The notes beneath the pieces are model-generated. The model was given only the letters and a program-made list of their open reading frames with translations. It had not been told where the DNA came from and did no database searches. A program made the translations under genes and the position numbers. From Ipomoea triloba (lineage: Eukaryota; Streptophyta; Magnoliopsida; Solanales; Convolvulaceae): DNA of 64,000 bases. The stretch is from positions 18,967,033-19,031,032 of the forward strand of contig NC_044917.1 in the NCBI RefSeq assembly GCF_003576645.1. The letters are read 5' to 3'. Numbering within the stretch: the stretch's first letter is position 1; every line of letters begins with the position of its first letter. Of the stretch, positions 44,455 through 56,119 are shown in pieces.

Positions 44455-46159
44455 ATGGAGGAGGTGAAGTTGATAGGGTCATCTCCAAGCCTGTTCTGCA
44501 CCAGGGTTGAGTGGGCTTTGAGGCTCAAGGGAGTGAAGTATGAATACATAAAGGAAGACCTGAGAAACAAGAGTGATCTGCTGCTCAAGTCAAACCCTGT
44601 GTATAAGAAGGTCCCTGTGCTGCTAATCAATCACAACTCCATTGCTGAATCCCTCATCATCCTTGAATACATCGATGATTCGTGGAAACACTACCCACTG
44701 TTGCCTCAAGATCCTTTTGAAAGAGCACAGGCTCGATTCTGGGCAAAATTTGCAGATGATAAGGTACTTCAATTCATTCCTGAATCCACTTTTAGTTTTC
44801 TTAGGATCAAATCTTACCATTATACCAAAAATTATATTTCCTTACATTTACCGGCATTTGGCCAAACCAATAATCTTCCAACCACAGGTTGTTAGACTTG
44901 ACTTTTACCAACCTTCCTCCAATAATTCTCCCCTCTCAGCATGGCCATATTTTGGGCCATGCAAAATGGGCAACAGCACAAGACCCCAATATTTTCAGGG
45001 TCTAATATTTATTTTTTGATCTAGCTATATAAGAAATTAAACAAAAAACCGACAATTAATCCTAAAACTCATTAGTTTTTTTCTCAAATCACTTCTCTCT
45101 CCTAATAATTAGGAATAAATTAATTGAGTATGGTAAAACTATTCTGTAACTGAAAAAAAGAGTCATATATTTTACGGTATTAATTTTAAAGATTGCGCTT
45201 ATACTTTTGATAAAGCCTCATTTATTTATAAAAACGGCCCAAAAATAAAAAAAACCGGGCATACCTCTTAGCACGTGACCCTGATACTACTTGTTACTTG
45301 TTAGGATCAAGTATTTACCACTACGCCAGAAGTTATAGCTTGTAGCGAATGTGTAACTATTTCCTTAGATCGTCATTACATTTTTCGACGCTGAGTGTTA
45401 GACTTGACCTTTTTAAGCCCTTTACCGGCCAAAAACCAACAATTCTCTCGCCACCGAGTACTAGACTTGGCCTTTACCGGCCTCTCATAGCAATTCCCTC
45501 CTCTCAGCACGTGACTTGACTCTGATACCATTTATTAGGATCAAGTGCTTACCACTAAGCCAAAAGCTATAACTCATAGCGAAAGCCCAACTTTATTTCC
45601 TTATAAATCGCCATCATATTTTCTGACATGGGTGTTGGGACTTGATTTTTTTAAGCCCTTTACCGGCCTAAGACCAACAATTCCCCTGCCACCGAGTACT
45701 AGACTTGGCATTTACTAGCAGCCTACGCCCAACAAATTTGCTTCACCAAATCTTTAGTTAAGATCTCTCTGTGGCTTCATGATTATATTGCAGTGTTTGA
45801 TGGGTACTTGGACTGCTTGCATGGCTGAAGGGGAAGAAAAAATGAGAGCCATAGAGTCTGTGCAGGAATCATTTGCATTTATTGAGAAACAGATTGAAGG
45901 GAAGAAGTTTTTTGGAGGAGAGGAGATTGGGTTTCTTGATCTAGGCATAGGGTGGATTTGTCTGTGGTTAAATGTAATGGAGGAAGTTGGGGGAATGAAG
46001 TTGCTTGACCCTGAAAAGTTTCCTTGCCTGCACAACTGGGCTCAAAACTTCATCAAAATCCCTGTTATTCATCAGTTTCTGCCACCAAGAGATGATCTTC
46101 TCAACTATTTCAAAGCCAGTCTCAACTACATCCGGTCCTTGGCAGCAGGCAAGCCATGA
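44455..46159 (+). CDS. Glutathione S-transferase, tau class, two exons, 224 aa
   Basis: Tau GSTs are cytosolic dimers that join glutathione to electrophilic compounds and respond to stress and xenobiotics. Exon 1 is 44455-44763 (103 codons), exon 2 is 45794-46159. The donor is AAG|GTACTT and the acceptor TTGCAG|TG, in phase 0, at the intron place normal for tau genes. The thioredoxin-like N-domain shows [18 protein letters not shown] with the likely catalytic Ser12, KVPVL (residues 52-56, cis-Pro) and [14 protein letters not shown] with the glutathione-binding Glu65-Ser66. The helical C-domain follows ([28 protein letters not shown]). Length is normal for the class. The start is the first ATG giving the MEEVKL N-terminus; a TATA-like CTATTTAA lies about 114 bases upstream. 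Which GSTU member it is cannot be told. Confidence 0.95.
45273..45730 (-). repeat. TRIM-like tandem repeats in the GST intron
   Basis: Two diverged units, 45273-45480 and 45500-45725, share TTAGGATCAAGT, AAGCCCTTTACCGGCC and CCACCGAGTACTAGACTTGG. A third partial unit sits at 44800-44945. On the minus strand the second unit contains TGGTATCAGAGTCAAG, a good tRNA-Met primer-binding site, and the first has TAGTATCAGGGTCACG. Short non-coding LTR units joined at primer-binding sites fit a terminal-repeat retrotransposon in miniature; LTR ends were not defined. Confidence 0.5.
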
Positions 46160-46983
46160 TTATTCTCCTGTCTAATTTGATGTCTTCTAAGGGTGAATCT
46201 ATCAGTCTTGTACTATACTCTAGTCATATATAGTTTAAGATTCCTTGAAAAAGATAGAGTCTTGTACTCATGTAGTACTATACAGTTTAAGATTGAAAAA
46301 TCTCTATTTCCTGTTAAAGTGTCACAAATGAAATAACAACTTGCACTATATCATCTGACTTAGGTTGTGGCCTGTTGGTTAGTTTTGGTCTCTTTCAATA
46401 AGTTCTGTGATGTTCTGCAGAATGTTGTTGGAGTGCCCATTTGCTCATCCATACTCCAATTTACCTTTCTTTCTTCTTCTTGTTATCTTTTGTCATCACA
46501 CCAAAAATCCAGGCTAAAACAATAAAAATCTGTCCACATTTTTACCTCAAAAATGTTAAATTATACCACATGAACCAACTAAATTATGCAATTTTTCTTG
46601 TTGCCAAAATATTGAATAGCTAATTTTTTACAGCACCTTTCTTTGTTTGGATCCAAGTTAGAGACATATATCCCTTTTCTATAAAACATTAGATAGATGC
46701 TACTGATAACGGTTAATTAAAAAGGCTTATTTAGGAAGAAAAATAAAACACATATATATGTATACACACTACATCCATCCCTAATTGTTGGTGGCTTCAA
46801 CTATTTTCTAGGTCAATTTAACTAAATTTTAAGTTTTGATAATAATGTATTCATTACTAGAAAATAAAATTATATTCTAGGTTCAAATCCTAACCCCTCA
46901 ACCCTCATAAGAGGTACCTAAAGAGAAAATAAAAAGTATTCTCTCCGTCCAACCCTTTTTACCTACTTGTGGTATAAGATTAA
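46160..46983. other. GST 3' flank and intergenic DNA
   Basis: A poly-A signal for the GST gene is not certain; AATGAAATAACAA near 46328 is a candidate area. A short direct repeat (GTACTATAC...AGTTTAAGATT) occurs at 46210-46240 and 46275-46295. No other gene recognised. Confidence 0.45.
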
Positions 46984-46999
46984 CTTATACCATGCAACT

Positions 47000-47354
47000 T
47001 GTGGGAATAATGTCAATGAACTTCAGTGTGAAGATAAAGACTCAGGTGGTTTGCAAGACTTTCCATTCAGAGATAGACTTGTCTACATTTTGCAAAACCA
47101 TCAAATATTTGATAGAAACCTTAAGGTCCTTTAAGGATCATAACTCTCAATTTGTAACACAGTCTGCGAATCCAAATTTCATTAGTTTAGCTAGAAATTT
47201 TGGTTCTATGTCAGATTGTATGGAATGACTTTTCATTCTATTAAACCTTGTTGTAATTGTTCTTAATAATTATTATTATTATTTTTTTTTGAAAACCAAC
47301 ATCCAGTTCTTAATGATTATTAATGAAGTTTATCCTTCCAAAAAAAAAAAAAAC
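47000..47354 (+). mobile_element. 5'-truncated L1 LINE insertion with 16-bp target duplication
   Basis: CTTATACCATGCAACT occurs exactly at 46984-46999 and 47355-47370. Between them lies the tail of an L1 RNase H domain (SEIDLSTFCKTIKYLIE, then LARNFGSMSDCMEW) and a 14-A tail (47340-47353). The layout is that of target-primed reverse transcription. A second, tiny insertion lies inside it near 47280. Confidence 0.8.
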
Positions 47355-47370
47355 CTTATACCATGCAACT

Positions 47371-48020
47371 AAGACATGGACAAGCAGTGCATGTTTCAGT
47401 GAAGGTTGTTGGCAAACACAAAGGAAAATAAATTAGAGAAATGTACGTGGTCATGGTTCGATTCAGGACCAAACCAACCCTAAAGGGATGGAAATGAATT
47501 TTTCAGGCCCAGACCACGACTGCCGTTTAAAGGGTTGGTGTCCCCTTTTCAGCAATAGATATATCATGTAGCATTGTAGCAACATGCACCCAAAGTATTC
47601 TTATTCTTTTTCTCTTTAAATTTATTTTTCTCTATTCTTTTTTAACAAATAAAATTAATGAAAATATACCATTAAAAAGTTAATAATTTATATCTTTTAA
47701 ATGACACTCATATTGATTTCTTTTCAAATTTTAAAATAAATTTACGGATACATAAATTGTTAGTTAAGTCACAATTGTGGTACATACATATATAAATTCA
47801 CGTATATAATTATATAAATCCACTAATATAGATTCATAACATCACTTTATCATAAATTATTAAAATGATATATTGATTAAGATATTTTTAACAAGATTTT
47901 TTATATACTGAATTTATTTATAAAAAAATAGAGAATAATATTGATAATTGATGAATTAGTACCACTTTTATGAACCTACAATTTTTTTTTGGCCTAAATT
48001 TTTTTATGTACCTACAATAT
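47371..48020. other. Intergenic AT-rich DNA
   Basis: No gene or element end recognised. A GC-richer patch (47455-47570) has no recognisable coding content. Confidence 0.45.
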
Positions 48021-48024
48021 TATT

Positions 48025-49770
48025 AGTACACTGTGTGGACCATGGTCCACATAATAATTTGCCAATCATGATTTATGATCCACAAACATAAAAAGTATAT
48101 TATTTTAAGTTTTTAACTCATAAAATATATTATTCTAACAAATAAAGTACATTATTCTAACTCATAAAATACATTATCTTACTCTAAAAATTTTATTATT
48201 CTAACATATAAAGTACATTATACATTATTCTAACTTATAACCTCCGAAATTTCATTATTCTAACACATATAAAGTACATTAGGCTTTCCTCAATAGTGAA
48301 GATTTTGGTGTGATTTTTGAAGAGTTTTTGTAGATGTAATTAGGAAAAAGAAAATGTGAGTTGAGGACAAAAAAGAAAAGGAAAAAGTAAAACAAAAAAA
48401 AAAAACAAGAAAAAACGCATTTACGCACCCAGGGGCGCGTGCTAGGCACGCAAAGCTTCCTGTTGCTTTCGAAGATGAGCCCCATTAGGCCATAATTCCA
48501 ACCAAAACTCGGGTCCTTGTGGGGATACACAAAATTTCTCTCTCCCCCTTATCACTCCTCCACATCACCATTAATTCCTTAAAAACTTTGAAAAATCCCC
48601 TTATTAGGAAATGCCTTATTCTAATACATAAAGTACATTATTTTAACTTGATAAGGAATATTCCCCGGATTTGATCTCCATATACGTTCCATGCTCTTGT
48701 ACGGTATTCGGGTTAAGGTCAGGTAATTGAGTCAAAGCCAATTAGTCAACGTTTGGACCAATATAAAGGTTCACAAGCCAAAGGGGAGGCCATTTTTCTC
48801 GGTTCTCCCCTACTCTCTCGCCCTCTCTCTAAACATTGAATACAAGAGGCTTCCTTAAGCCAATTTTTAGATTTTCCTCTCTCAATTCTTTATACATTTC
48901 TAAATTCATTTTGTACATATAAAATACACTAAACAAATTAATTTTATCATAACTCATAAAATATATTATTTTATTTCAAAATATTTATTATTTTAACATG
49001 TGTACAAAGAAAAAATTAACATTAAAATTATGTCGTTTTATACGGTGTGTAAAATTTGCCGTAATTTGCCACAGTGAACATTAGGTGCAAATTTGCAATC
49101 ATTATTGCATGAACCATGGTTCACATAGTTCTGTGGATCATAAATAAAAAGTATATTTTTAATATATTAAAAGTACATTATTTTTGTACAGAAAGTATAT
49201 TATTTAAACTAGTATTTTGTACGCGCGATGCGCGAAAACTCATGCCCAATATTAAAATATTAATAAATATAAATAATTAAAATTTATAATTCGAATTATA
49301 TATACACAAATAATATATGTATTTTATACACACATATAAGATTTACCATTAATAGAAATTTAATTAAAATATAATCAACTATTAAATTAATTATATAATG
49401 ATTGAAAAAGATATGATAGATATAGGTGTATGGTAATAATGATGGAGTTAAAGTTAACGGTGTTATAACTGTGTAAGGGTAGTTTTGTATAACAAGAATG
49501 TAGTAGGGACATTTTTGTCTAATAACATTGAAATGTACAACATTTAAAGCAAAATGTATACATTTATTAACATACAAAAAGAGGGACATAAATCAAGGAT
49601 ATAATCTTGATTGAGACTTATTATGTTTTTAGATATAAAAAATACATTATTTTATATGTATTACAAAATAATGTACTTTCATAATATGTTTTTAATATAA
49701 TAAAAATGTAAATTATATTCATGGTTCATATAACTATGTCGACTCTGGTCCACACAATAATTTCTCCCAA
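48025..49770. repeat. Nest of GGACCATGGTCC-type MITE fragments
   Basis: Copies of TGTGGACCATGGTCCACA-like ends occur at 48033, 49110 (GAACCATGGTTCACATAG) and 49715-49760. They are linked by runs of (A/T)AAAGTA(C/T)ATTATT. The 49110 and 49730 ends face each other and probably bound one element of about 660 bases into which a Helitron piece (49209-49615) inserted. No coding content; 48279-48530 open frame judged chance. Confidence 0.5.
49209..49615 (-). mobile_element. Helitron fragment, minus strand
   Basis: On the minus strand the right end is the hairpin CGCGCATCGCGCG (plus strand 49222-49234), then TACAAAATA and CTAG (49209). This is the same family as 24372-25900. A possible TC start lies near 49615 (TCTCAATCAAG). 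No coding sequence. Confidence 0.5.
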
Positions 49771-49864
49771 ATTTGGGAATGGGCCAGTCCACAAATGTGA
49801 TGGGAGCAGAGATCAGGCCCATCCTCTAGGCTCCAACTTCCAATAAATATAAACAGCTTTTGGA

Positions 49865-50106
49865 GTAAGTGCGGTCAAGGGTCAACTGTTGGCGATCACG
49901 TGCAAGACGGCTGTCACTTGGGCCACGTAGACTGACAAACGCTGAAGCGCATCGGTCGCGGAGAAATCATATTCAAACGCAACAGTGAGCAGTGCAGCAC
50001 TGCACTGCCGGGTACACTTATCGCCTCCGTATCTGCGGAGATCAGATCTAACGATAGATTTCTTTTCAGATTTTCTTTTCTGCGGTCGCTTCCATTTTAC
50101 TTCCAT
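49865..50106 (-). other. GC-rich island with a 74-codon open frame
   Basis: About 240 bases much richer in G+C than the surroundings. On the minus strand an ATG frame from 50106 to 49882 gives a basic start (KRPQKRKSEKK) and a neutral rest (SAALLTVAFEYDFSATDALQ). No domain was recognised and no splice partner is apparent. It may be a first exon, a gene fragment or chance. Confidence 0.25.
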
Positions 50107-50430
50107 GAGCTCACCTTATATTTAAAATCTTTTTTGAATAAGAATTTTTCAATTAATTATTTAATTGTAATTATTTTGAATTTGATCAATTGTTTGTATT
50201 TTTATAACTTTTTATTACAAGAGTAGAATGTATAAGTAAAAATTTATTGTTATCAAAATTTTAAGGACCAAGGCTATAATTTACACATATAATAACTATA
50301 AAAATGCACATTAAAAAAATATACGCATAATATAGCAACAAAAATATGGACAGGGGAGGGGGGCTAGTCAAGTAGGTCAACCCACACAAATTATATCATA
50401 GAACACGGTTTACCATGTGTATTAAGGATA
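50107..50430. other. Intergenic AT-rich DNA
   Basis: Nothing recognised apart from a GGGGAGGGGGG run near 50355. Confidence 0.5.
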
Positions 50431-50439
50431 TTGAAAAAA

Positions 50440-51279
50440 GAGTTAATACCACAAATGGTCTTCTGATTATTGGGGTAATACTCTTTTTAGTACTCGATTT
50501 TCAATTCGACTACAAATGATTCTCTGACTTTCATTTTTTACTATAAATAGTCCTCTGTTAAAATATATGTTAAATAGGCGTTAAATTTAGGGGTATTATC
50601 ATAAAATTGATATATATAATGGTCATAAAATAAAAATGTTTAGAATTTTTCACCAACAAGCATAATTGAAACAATTAACAAATATAAATACTCCTAAATA
50701 AAAAGACAATATACCTTATTCTTGTAATTATGCGTACAAAATGAAGATTTAATATTAGAGCTATCTGTTTTAACTTAACCAACAGATTAAAATGGAAGAA
50801 ATTTTTTTAAAAACCTTGCTTCCATCATTTTCATGGTTGTTCATATATGTTCGATTAATAGTTTTCACTTTTCATTAATCGCAAACATTTTGTTTGAGAC
50901 ATAACTGAATGCTGCCACCGTTGAATTAATATAATTAATCAAGTAGAAATTGCGAACATTAATCATGAATTTTTATTTAATTTGTTCATTTATATAATTT
51001 GTCAGGTCCATTTTGTTTTTATATATTATTAACTTAATGTTTATTAATGTTTGAAATTAATTATGTTGTCATATAATTCTAAAAAAGAAGTAATAATAAT
51101 AATATTAATCAATTTGACGATATTATCCCTAGATTTAACACCTATTTAACATAAATTTTAACAGAGGACTATTTGTGGTCAAAAATGAAAGTCAGAGGAT
51201 CATTTGTGGTCAAATTGAAAGTCGAGGACTAAAAGGAGTACTAACCCAATAGTCAAAGGACCATTTGTGGTATTAACTC
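50440..51279. mobile_element. Mutator-like MITE with long inverted ends and 9-bp target duplication
   Basis: Terminal inverted repeats of about 165 bases (50440-50605 and 51118-51279) begin GAGTTAATACCACAAATGGTC. Identical 9-mers TTGAAAAAA flank it at 50431-50439 and 51280-51288. Long inverted ends and 9-base duplications are hallmarks of Mutator-like elements. The interior is AT-rich and non-coding, so it is nonautonomous. Confidence 0.85.
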
Positions 51280-51288
51280 TTGAAAAAA

Positions 51289-52321
51289 TTAACTAAAATG
51301 ACATTTAAAGTGATCTTTTTATTGTATAATTTAAGTATATTTACTTTCAATTTGAATCTAGTTAAAATGGATTCGGACTTTTCTAAGTTACATATATAAT
51401 TTAATATACTATACGCACAAAATGAATAATGTGTGAATAAAAATTGATTCTCAGAATGTACTCATTTGAATTAGGAAAATGGAGTTCACATTTGAATTAG
51501 GAAAATGGAGTTGGGAAGGATTTGAAGGAGCATTTGTCTCACAAAATTTAAAATCCTAAAAATAACACATAAAATAATAAATTCAATTAAAATAAAATAA
51601 ATATCACAATAAATTCATAACAAAATATACAAAATAATACCGCAACAACACTATAAGTATATGAATTAGGGATTTAGGGTATTAGTATGACACATAAGTA
51701 TTTATATTTATTTATTTATATATATATTAAAAAACTTCGGATAACTGACCATTTCGAACCGAATTAACCGTTAACTGAAGTTTTAAGATTCATTTAACCA
51801 TTAACAAAATCGAAAAAGTTCAGTTCGGTTATGGTTAACCGAACTTTTTTTGTTAGGTCGGTTAATTGAATTCTTTCCATAGTCTGCACACCCCTATTTA
51901 TGCGCCTAGGCGGGCGTGTGCACTGCACGTGCTCGCTTGGGCGCAGATTCTTTCTCACACTTGGGGCCCACCAAATTCTGCAAAAATCCTTCACTTGCAC
52001 GACAACCTCTCCACCTCTCTCTCCTCCAATATGTCAAAAAACTTCTTAAAAACTGTGCAAATATGGCTAATGTGGATGGCATTAGTATATATTCAATTCT
52101 ATTTTTAGAGGAGTTTGAATCGTATAGCTTATTGACCCTCTATTACGCATAGGGAGAGCAAGTCAAAATCTCAAAATGAACCTAAAAATGATTGACTCGT
52201 GTGCACCAATAACATTAACACCAAGTTACTAATAGCATGTTTGGTTCATATTAGTTATTCCCAAGGTCACAAAAATACATAGCTTTTATATTATTATACC
52301 AAAAATACTCTTTAATACGCA

Positions 52322-52327
<6 letters not shown>
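51289..52327. repeat. Diverged copy of the 13.4-kb repeat, with an insertion
   Basis: 51290-51545 and 52145-52225 match 13400-13780 in order (ATACTATACGCACAAAATG, TTGATTCTCA, CTCAAAATGA). The DNA between (51545-52145) is an insertion. It contains GGTTAACCGAAC and AACCGAATTAACC motifs and the hAT-like end CTGCACACCCCTA near 51895. No gene seen. Confidence 0.5.
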
Positions 52328-52404
<77 letters not shown>

Positions 52405-52961
52405 NNNNNNNNNNNNNNNNNNNNNNNNNNNNNNNNNNNNNNNNNNNNNNNNNNNNNNNNNNNNNNNNNNNNNNNNNNNNNNNNNNNNNNNNNNNNNNNN
52501 NNNNNNNNNNNNNNNNNNNNNNNNNNNNNNNNNNNNNNNNNNNNNNNNNNNNNNNNNNNNNNNNNNNNNNNNNNNNNNNNNNNNNNNNNNNNNNNNNNNN
52601 NNNNNNNNNNNNNNNNNNNNNNNNNNNNNNNNNNNNNNNNNNNNNNNNNNNNNNNNNNNNNNNNNNNNNNNNNNNNNNNNNNNNNNNNNNNNNNNNNNNN
52701 NNNNNNNNNNNNNNNNNNNNNNNNNNNNNNNNNNNNNNNNNNNNNNNNNNNNNNNNNNNNNNNNNNNNNNNNNNNNNNNNNNNNNNNNNNNNNNNNNNNN
52801 NNNNNNNNNNNNNNNNNNNNNNNNNNNNNNNNNNNNNNNNNNNNNNNNNNNNNNNNNNNNNNNNNNNNNNNNNNNNNNNNNNNNNNNNNNNNNNNNNNNN
52901 NNNNNNNNNNNNNNNNNNNNNNNNNNNNNNNNNNNNNNNNNNNNNNNNNNNNNNNNNNNNN

Positions 52962-53036
<75 letters not shown>
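52328..53036. repeat. (TA)n microsatellite with a 557-base assembly gap
   Basis: TA repeats at 52328-52404 and 52962-53036 flank N residues at 52405-52961. The open frame crossing the Ns is meaningless. Confidence 0.95.
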
Positions 53037-53040
<4 letters not shown>

Positions 53041-53069
53041 CAGTTCCCGTGCGGTTGTGCGATGGCTTT

Positions 53070-53335
53070 AGGTGCGTAATTTTCTTCTTAAGGTGCGTGA
53101 TTTGTGTGCTTAAGATTCGTGATAGTTGAAACTTAAGGTGAGTGAACCTAAAGCTTAAGGTGCGTGGTTTTACTTATTAAGGTGCATGATATGTATGCTT
53201 AAGGTGCGTGAGTCGTTGAAACTTAAGGTGCATCATTTTAAAACTTTAGGTGTGTGGTTTGTGTTCTTAAGGTGTCTGGCTTGTGTACTTAAGGTGTGTG
53301 GTTTGTGTACTTAAGGTGCGAAATGTATTCTCAAC
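53070..53335. repeat. Minisatellite, about 25-bp unit (CTTAAGGTGCGTG)
   Basis: About ten degenerate units with core CTTAAGGTGCGTG and a variable TTTGTGTA or TTGAAA tail. Only a few bases separate it from the TA microsatellite. Confidence 0.8.
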
Positions 53336-53339
53336 TGAA

Positions 53340-54224
53340 GGTACGTGCACAACGTCTCCACGACTTCTAGAAACAATTAACCATATTATTTTTTTAATAG
53401 TATATAATAAGTAATATGTGTGTGTGTGTGTTGAAAACTTACGCTACAACTCATTGCACTACCCCTCTTTAGATAGCAAATCAATTTTAAAAAGTGTGAG
53501 TACACACGACTTGAATTTGCCTTTTTGACCTTTATTTAGGATTATTTTCTAAGAAATTTGAATATTTTTTATTTATTTTTATTTGGTTTTATCAACTTAT
53601 TCTCCAACAATGAACCCTATTATATATTATATACATACAATTAATATATTATGAATTGAAAAATACTATTTTCCCCCTCCATAATTTTTCTTACAGTTTT
53701 TATACTATTGATGTGGCTTACATTTATTGCGTGCTCATGAATCGGCTAATCCATCACTAGTGAGCAACCACATCAATGGCTATTTCACAGTTTTTCAGGA
53801 GATGAAAGCCACATGGAGGAGAGAGAAGATACGAGAGAGAGGATTGGGGTGCTCCTGCAAAAATGGAGTTATTTAGGTTTCCAAGAAAAAAAATTTAATG
53901 ATTGGTCACATTGACTTTATTTTTTTTTTAAATGATATTTGTTTTATTTATTTTTTTCTCCCATCCCATTTTCTCTTTCCTAATCACACTTACAAAAACT
54001 TCTCAAAAACTACAAAACAACTCCACCACTAAGGATGCTCTTAAAAGTGAATTTATTGTCCAATCAAACAATGACACATCAAGAGGGGAAGATTGATGGA
54101 GACATATATGAGGGAGGTATACAACATTACTCTTATGTATTTTCAATTAATAGATTAAATACATTCAATTATAATTGAATGTAGATATATAGTGGATTAA
54201 TTGAATGTACAAAATAATTAAAAG
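53340..54224. other. Intergenic AT-rich DNA
   Basis: Contains a (GT)n stretch near 53417-53430. No gene seen. Confidence 0.5.
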
Positions 54225-55420
54225 GTAATTCTATTTGCACCACCCTAAATTCTATTTACACCACCATTTAATAAGTTTGATAGCTTTATAGGTGGTGTAA
54301 ATAGAATTTTGTTATTTGCATCACCTTCAATGATCATTAAAGCTAGTCAAACATTATATTTTTTATTTAAAATATTTATTATTTATTTTTATTTTTATTT
54401 CAAATTGTGATAGTACAATAATTTTGTCTATAATATTTTTAAATTATCTATTTAAAATATTCATTATTTATTGTTATTTCAAATTGTGATAGTATAATAA
54501 TTTTATCTATAATAATTTTTTAATTATTTTCTGTAGTATCTAATGTTTAATAAATTTTAATGATAAAATTATTTTTTTTGTTATTCTAATATTTCTTTAT
54601 AACTCAAATTTTTTGTATGCATTATTTTACCTTATTATAATAATATAATAAATTAATTTTGAATCGCTAAAAACTATAAGAACACATTAACATCGCAATA
54701 AAATATAAAAAGAAAATTTCATTCCATTTCAACCCAATATAACATTCTCATGAGTACAATTAGAGCGTACATGCTCATTGAACACATTATTTTATATATA
54801 CTATCAAATAATGTATCTTCAGTGCAAAAATAATGTACTTTTAGCATAACAAAAATATACCTTATATTCATGGTCCACACAGCTATGTGGATCATGTTCC
54901 ACACAATAATTTGCTCTCATTGAAACTGTTGATCCGATTTACATATGGAGTAATCCATGCATCTGCACAATCATATTTAAAATAAGCCTATTGTGAAGCA
55001 ATAGTAAGAATTGGATACAATCCTGTCAATGTTATATTAACGTAATAATTATTATTACTGTAATTAATTAAATTAAATTAAATTAAACAACTAATTAAAA
55101 TAATAATTTTAAAAAAACAAACAAACAAAAACAGAACAATCCCTCGCTTGCGAGGGGTTGTTTTTTTTTTTTTTATAACATTTTTATTTTTAAAATTTTA
55201 AATAATTATTTAATTTAATTCTATTAAAATGATATTTCTAATTCAAATACTTTAAAAAAAAAACTCTAATTCTAATACCTAATTTTTTATATGTAATTAA
55301 ATTACATTTGACCATGCATGATGGTGTAAATAGTCATATTTACACCCTAATTGAAATTTGTAACCTCTTTAGAATTTCAAGATTATTTACACCCAAGGTG
55401 GTACCAATAGCAACATATAA
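54225..55420. mobile_element. Possible MITE with TTTACACC ends
   Basis: The left end (TTCTATTTGCACCACC) and the right end (reverse strand GCTATTGGTACCACC) are inverted relatives about 1.2 kb apart. The left end includes a perfect hairpin. Nested inside near 54840-54915 is another GGTCCACACA-type MITE end. The TIR match is weak and no target duplication was found. Confidence 0.35.
54248..54308. repeat. Perfect 18-bp hairpin arms, AATTCTATTTACACCACC
   Basis: Arms 54248-54265 and 54291-54308 are exact reverse complements with a 25-base loop. Confidence 0.9.
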
Positions 55421-55506
55421 TTTTTAACTAAAAATAAATAATATTTTAATTAATTATATGTATATAATTTGAACTATTATCCGTAATATTTAATTGATAT
55501 AAAAAA

Positions 55507-55560
55507 CACTGTGAAGTTTTTTTTTTTTTTTTTTTTTGAAAATAACATTGTGAAGTTATA
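55507..55560 (-). mobile_element. Micro-retroposon: T-run with target duplication
   Basis: ACACTGTGAAGTT and ACATTGTGAAGTT flank a run of about 22 T followed by GAAAATA. On the minus strand this is TTTTC plus a long A tail, so only the tail of a retroposed RNA was copied. Confidence 0.65.
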
Positions 55561-55735
55561 CGGAGTATCAATTTGAATTAACATTATTTATAAAAGCATG
55601 TTATTTTTGTTATGTCAAAAAAAGAGTAGTAAATTGGAACTTTGCAAAATGGTGATTGATGTGAAGTGTTGAAGGGAGACAACTAGCCCCCATTTTTGAC
55701 CAAAACAAATTAGCTAAACCCCTATTTGGCGTACT

Positions 55736-55738
55736 CAA

Positions 55739-55769
<31 letters not shown>

Positions 55770-55770
55770 A
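55736..55770. repeat. (AATA)n microsatellite
   Basis: About eight AATA units leading into a short TA run. Confidence 0.9.
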
Positions 55771-56119
55771 TATATATATATATATTTGGCTATCGTGTGT
55801 CTCACATTAGAGGCGGAGGCAGGTGGCTGGCAATCGTTGATTAATTTCTTATAAATGAATAATTACTCCCAATAATTATATGAAAACATGCATTAAATTA
55901 GGAATATTCAAATGTTTATATACATATAAGACTTATATATTAATTCTATTTTTTATTCTAAATTTATAGGTGTTAATTCATCTTCAGTAAAACAAATTTC
56001 AAAATATTTATGATTGGTCTTAATATTATTGGGCATAAACATTTTTTGTCTTTCGTCAACAAAATCATTTAAATAACGTTAAATACAACATCATTTTGGT
56101 CTATTCAGTTCTAAGTGTG

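Noticed and set aside
52321..53079. 252-codon frame over the assembly gap
   Set aside because: It consists of TA repeats and N residues.
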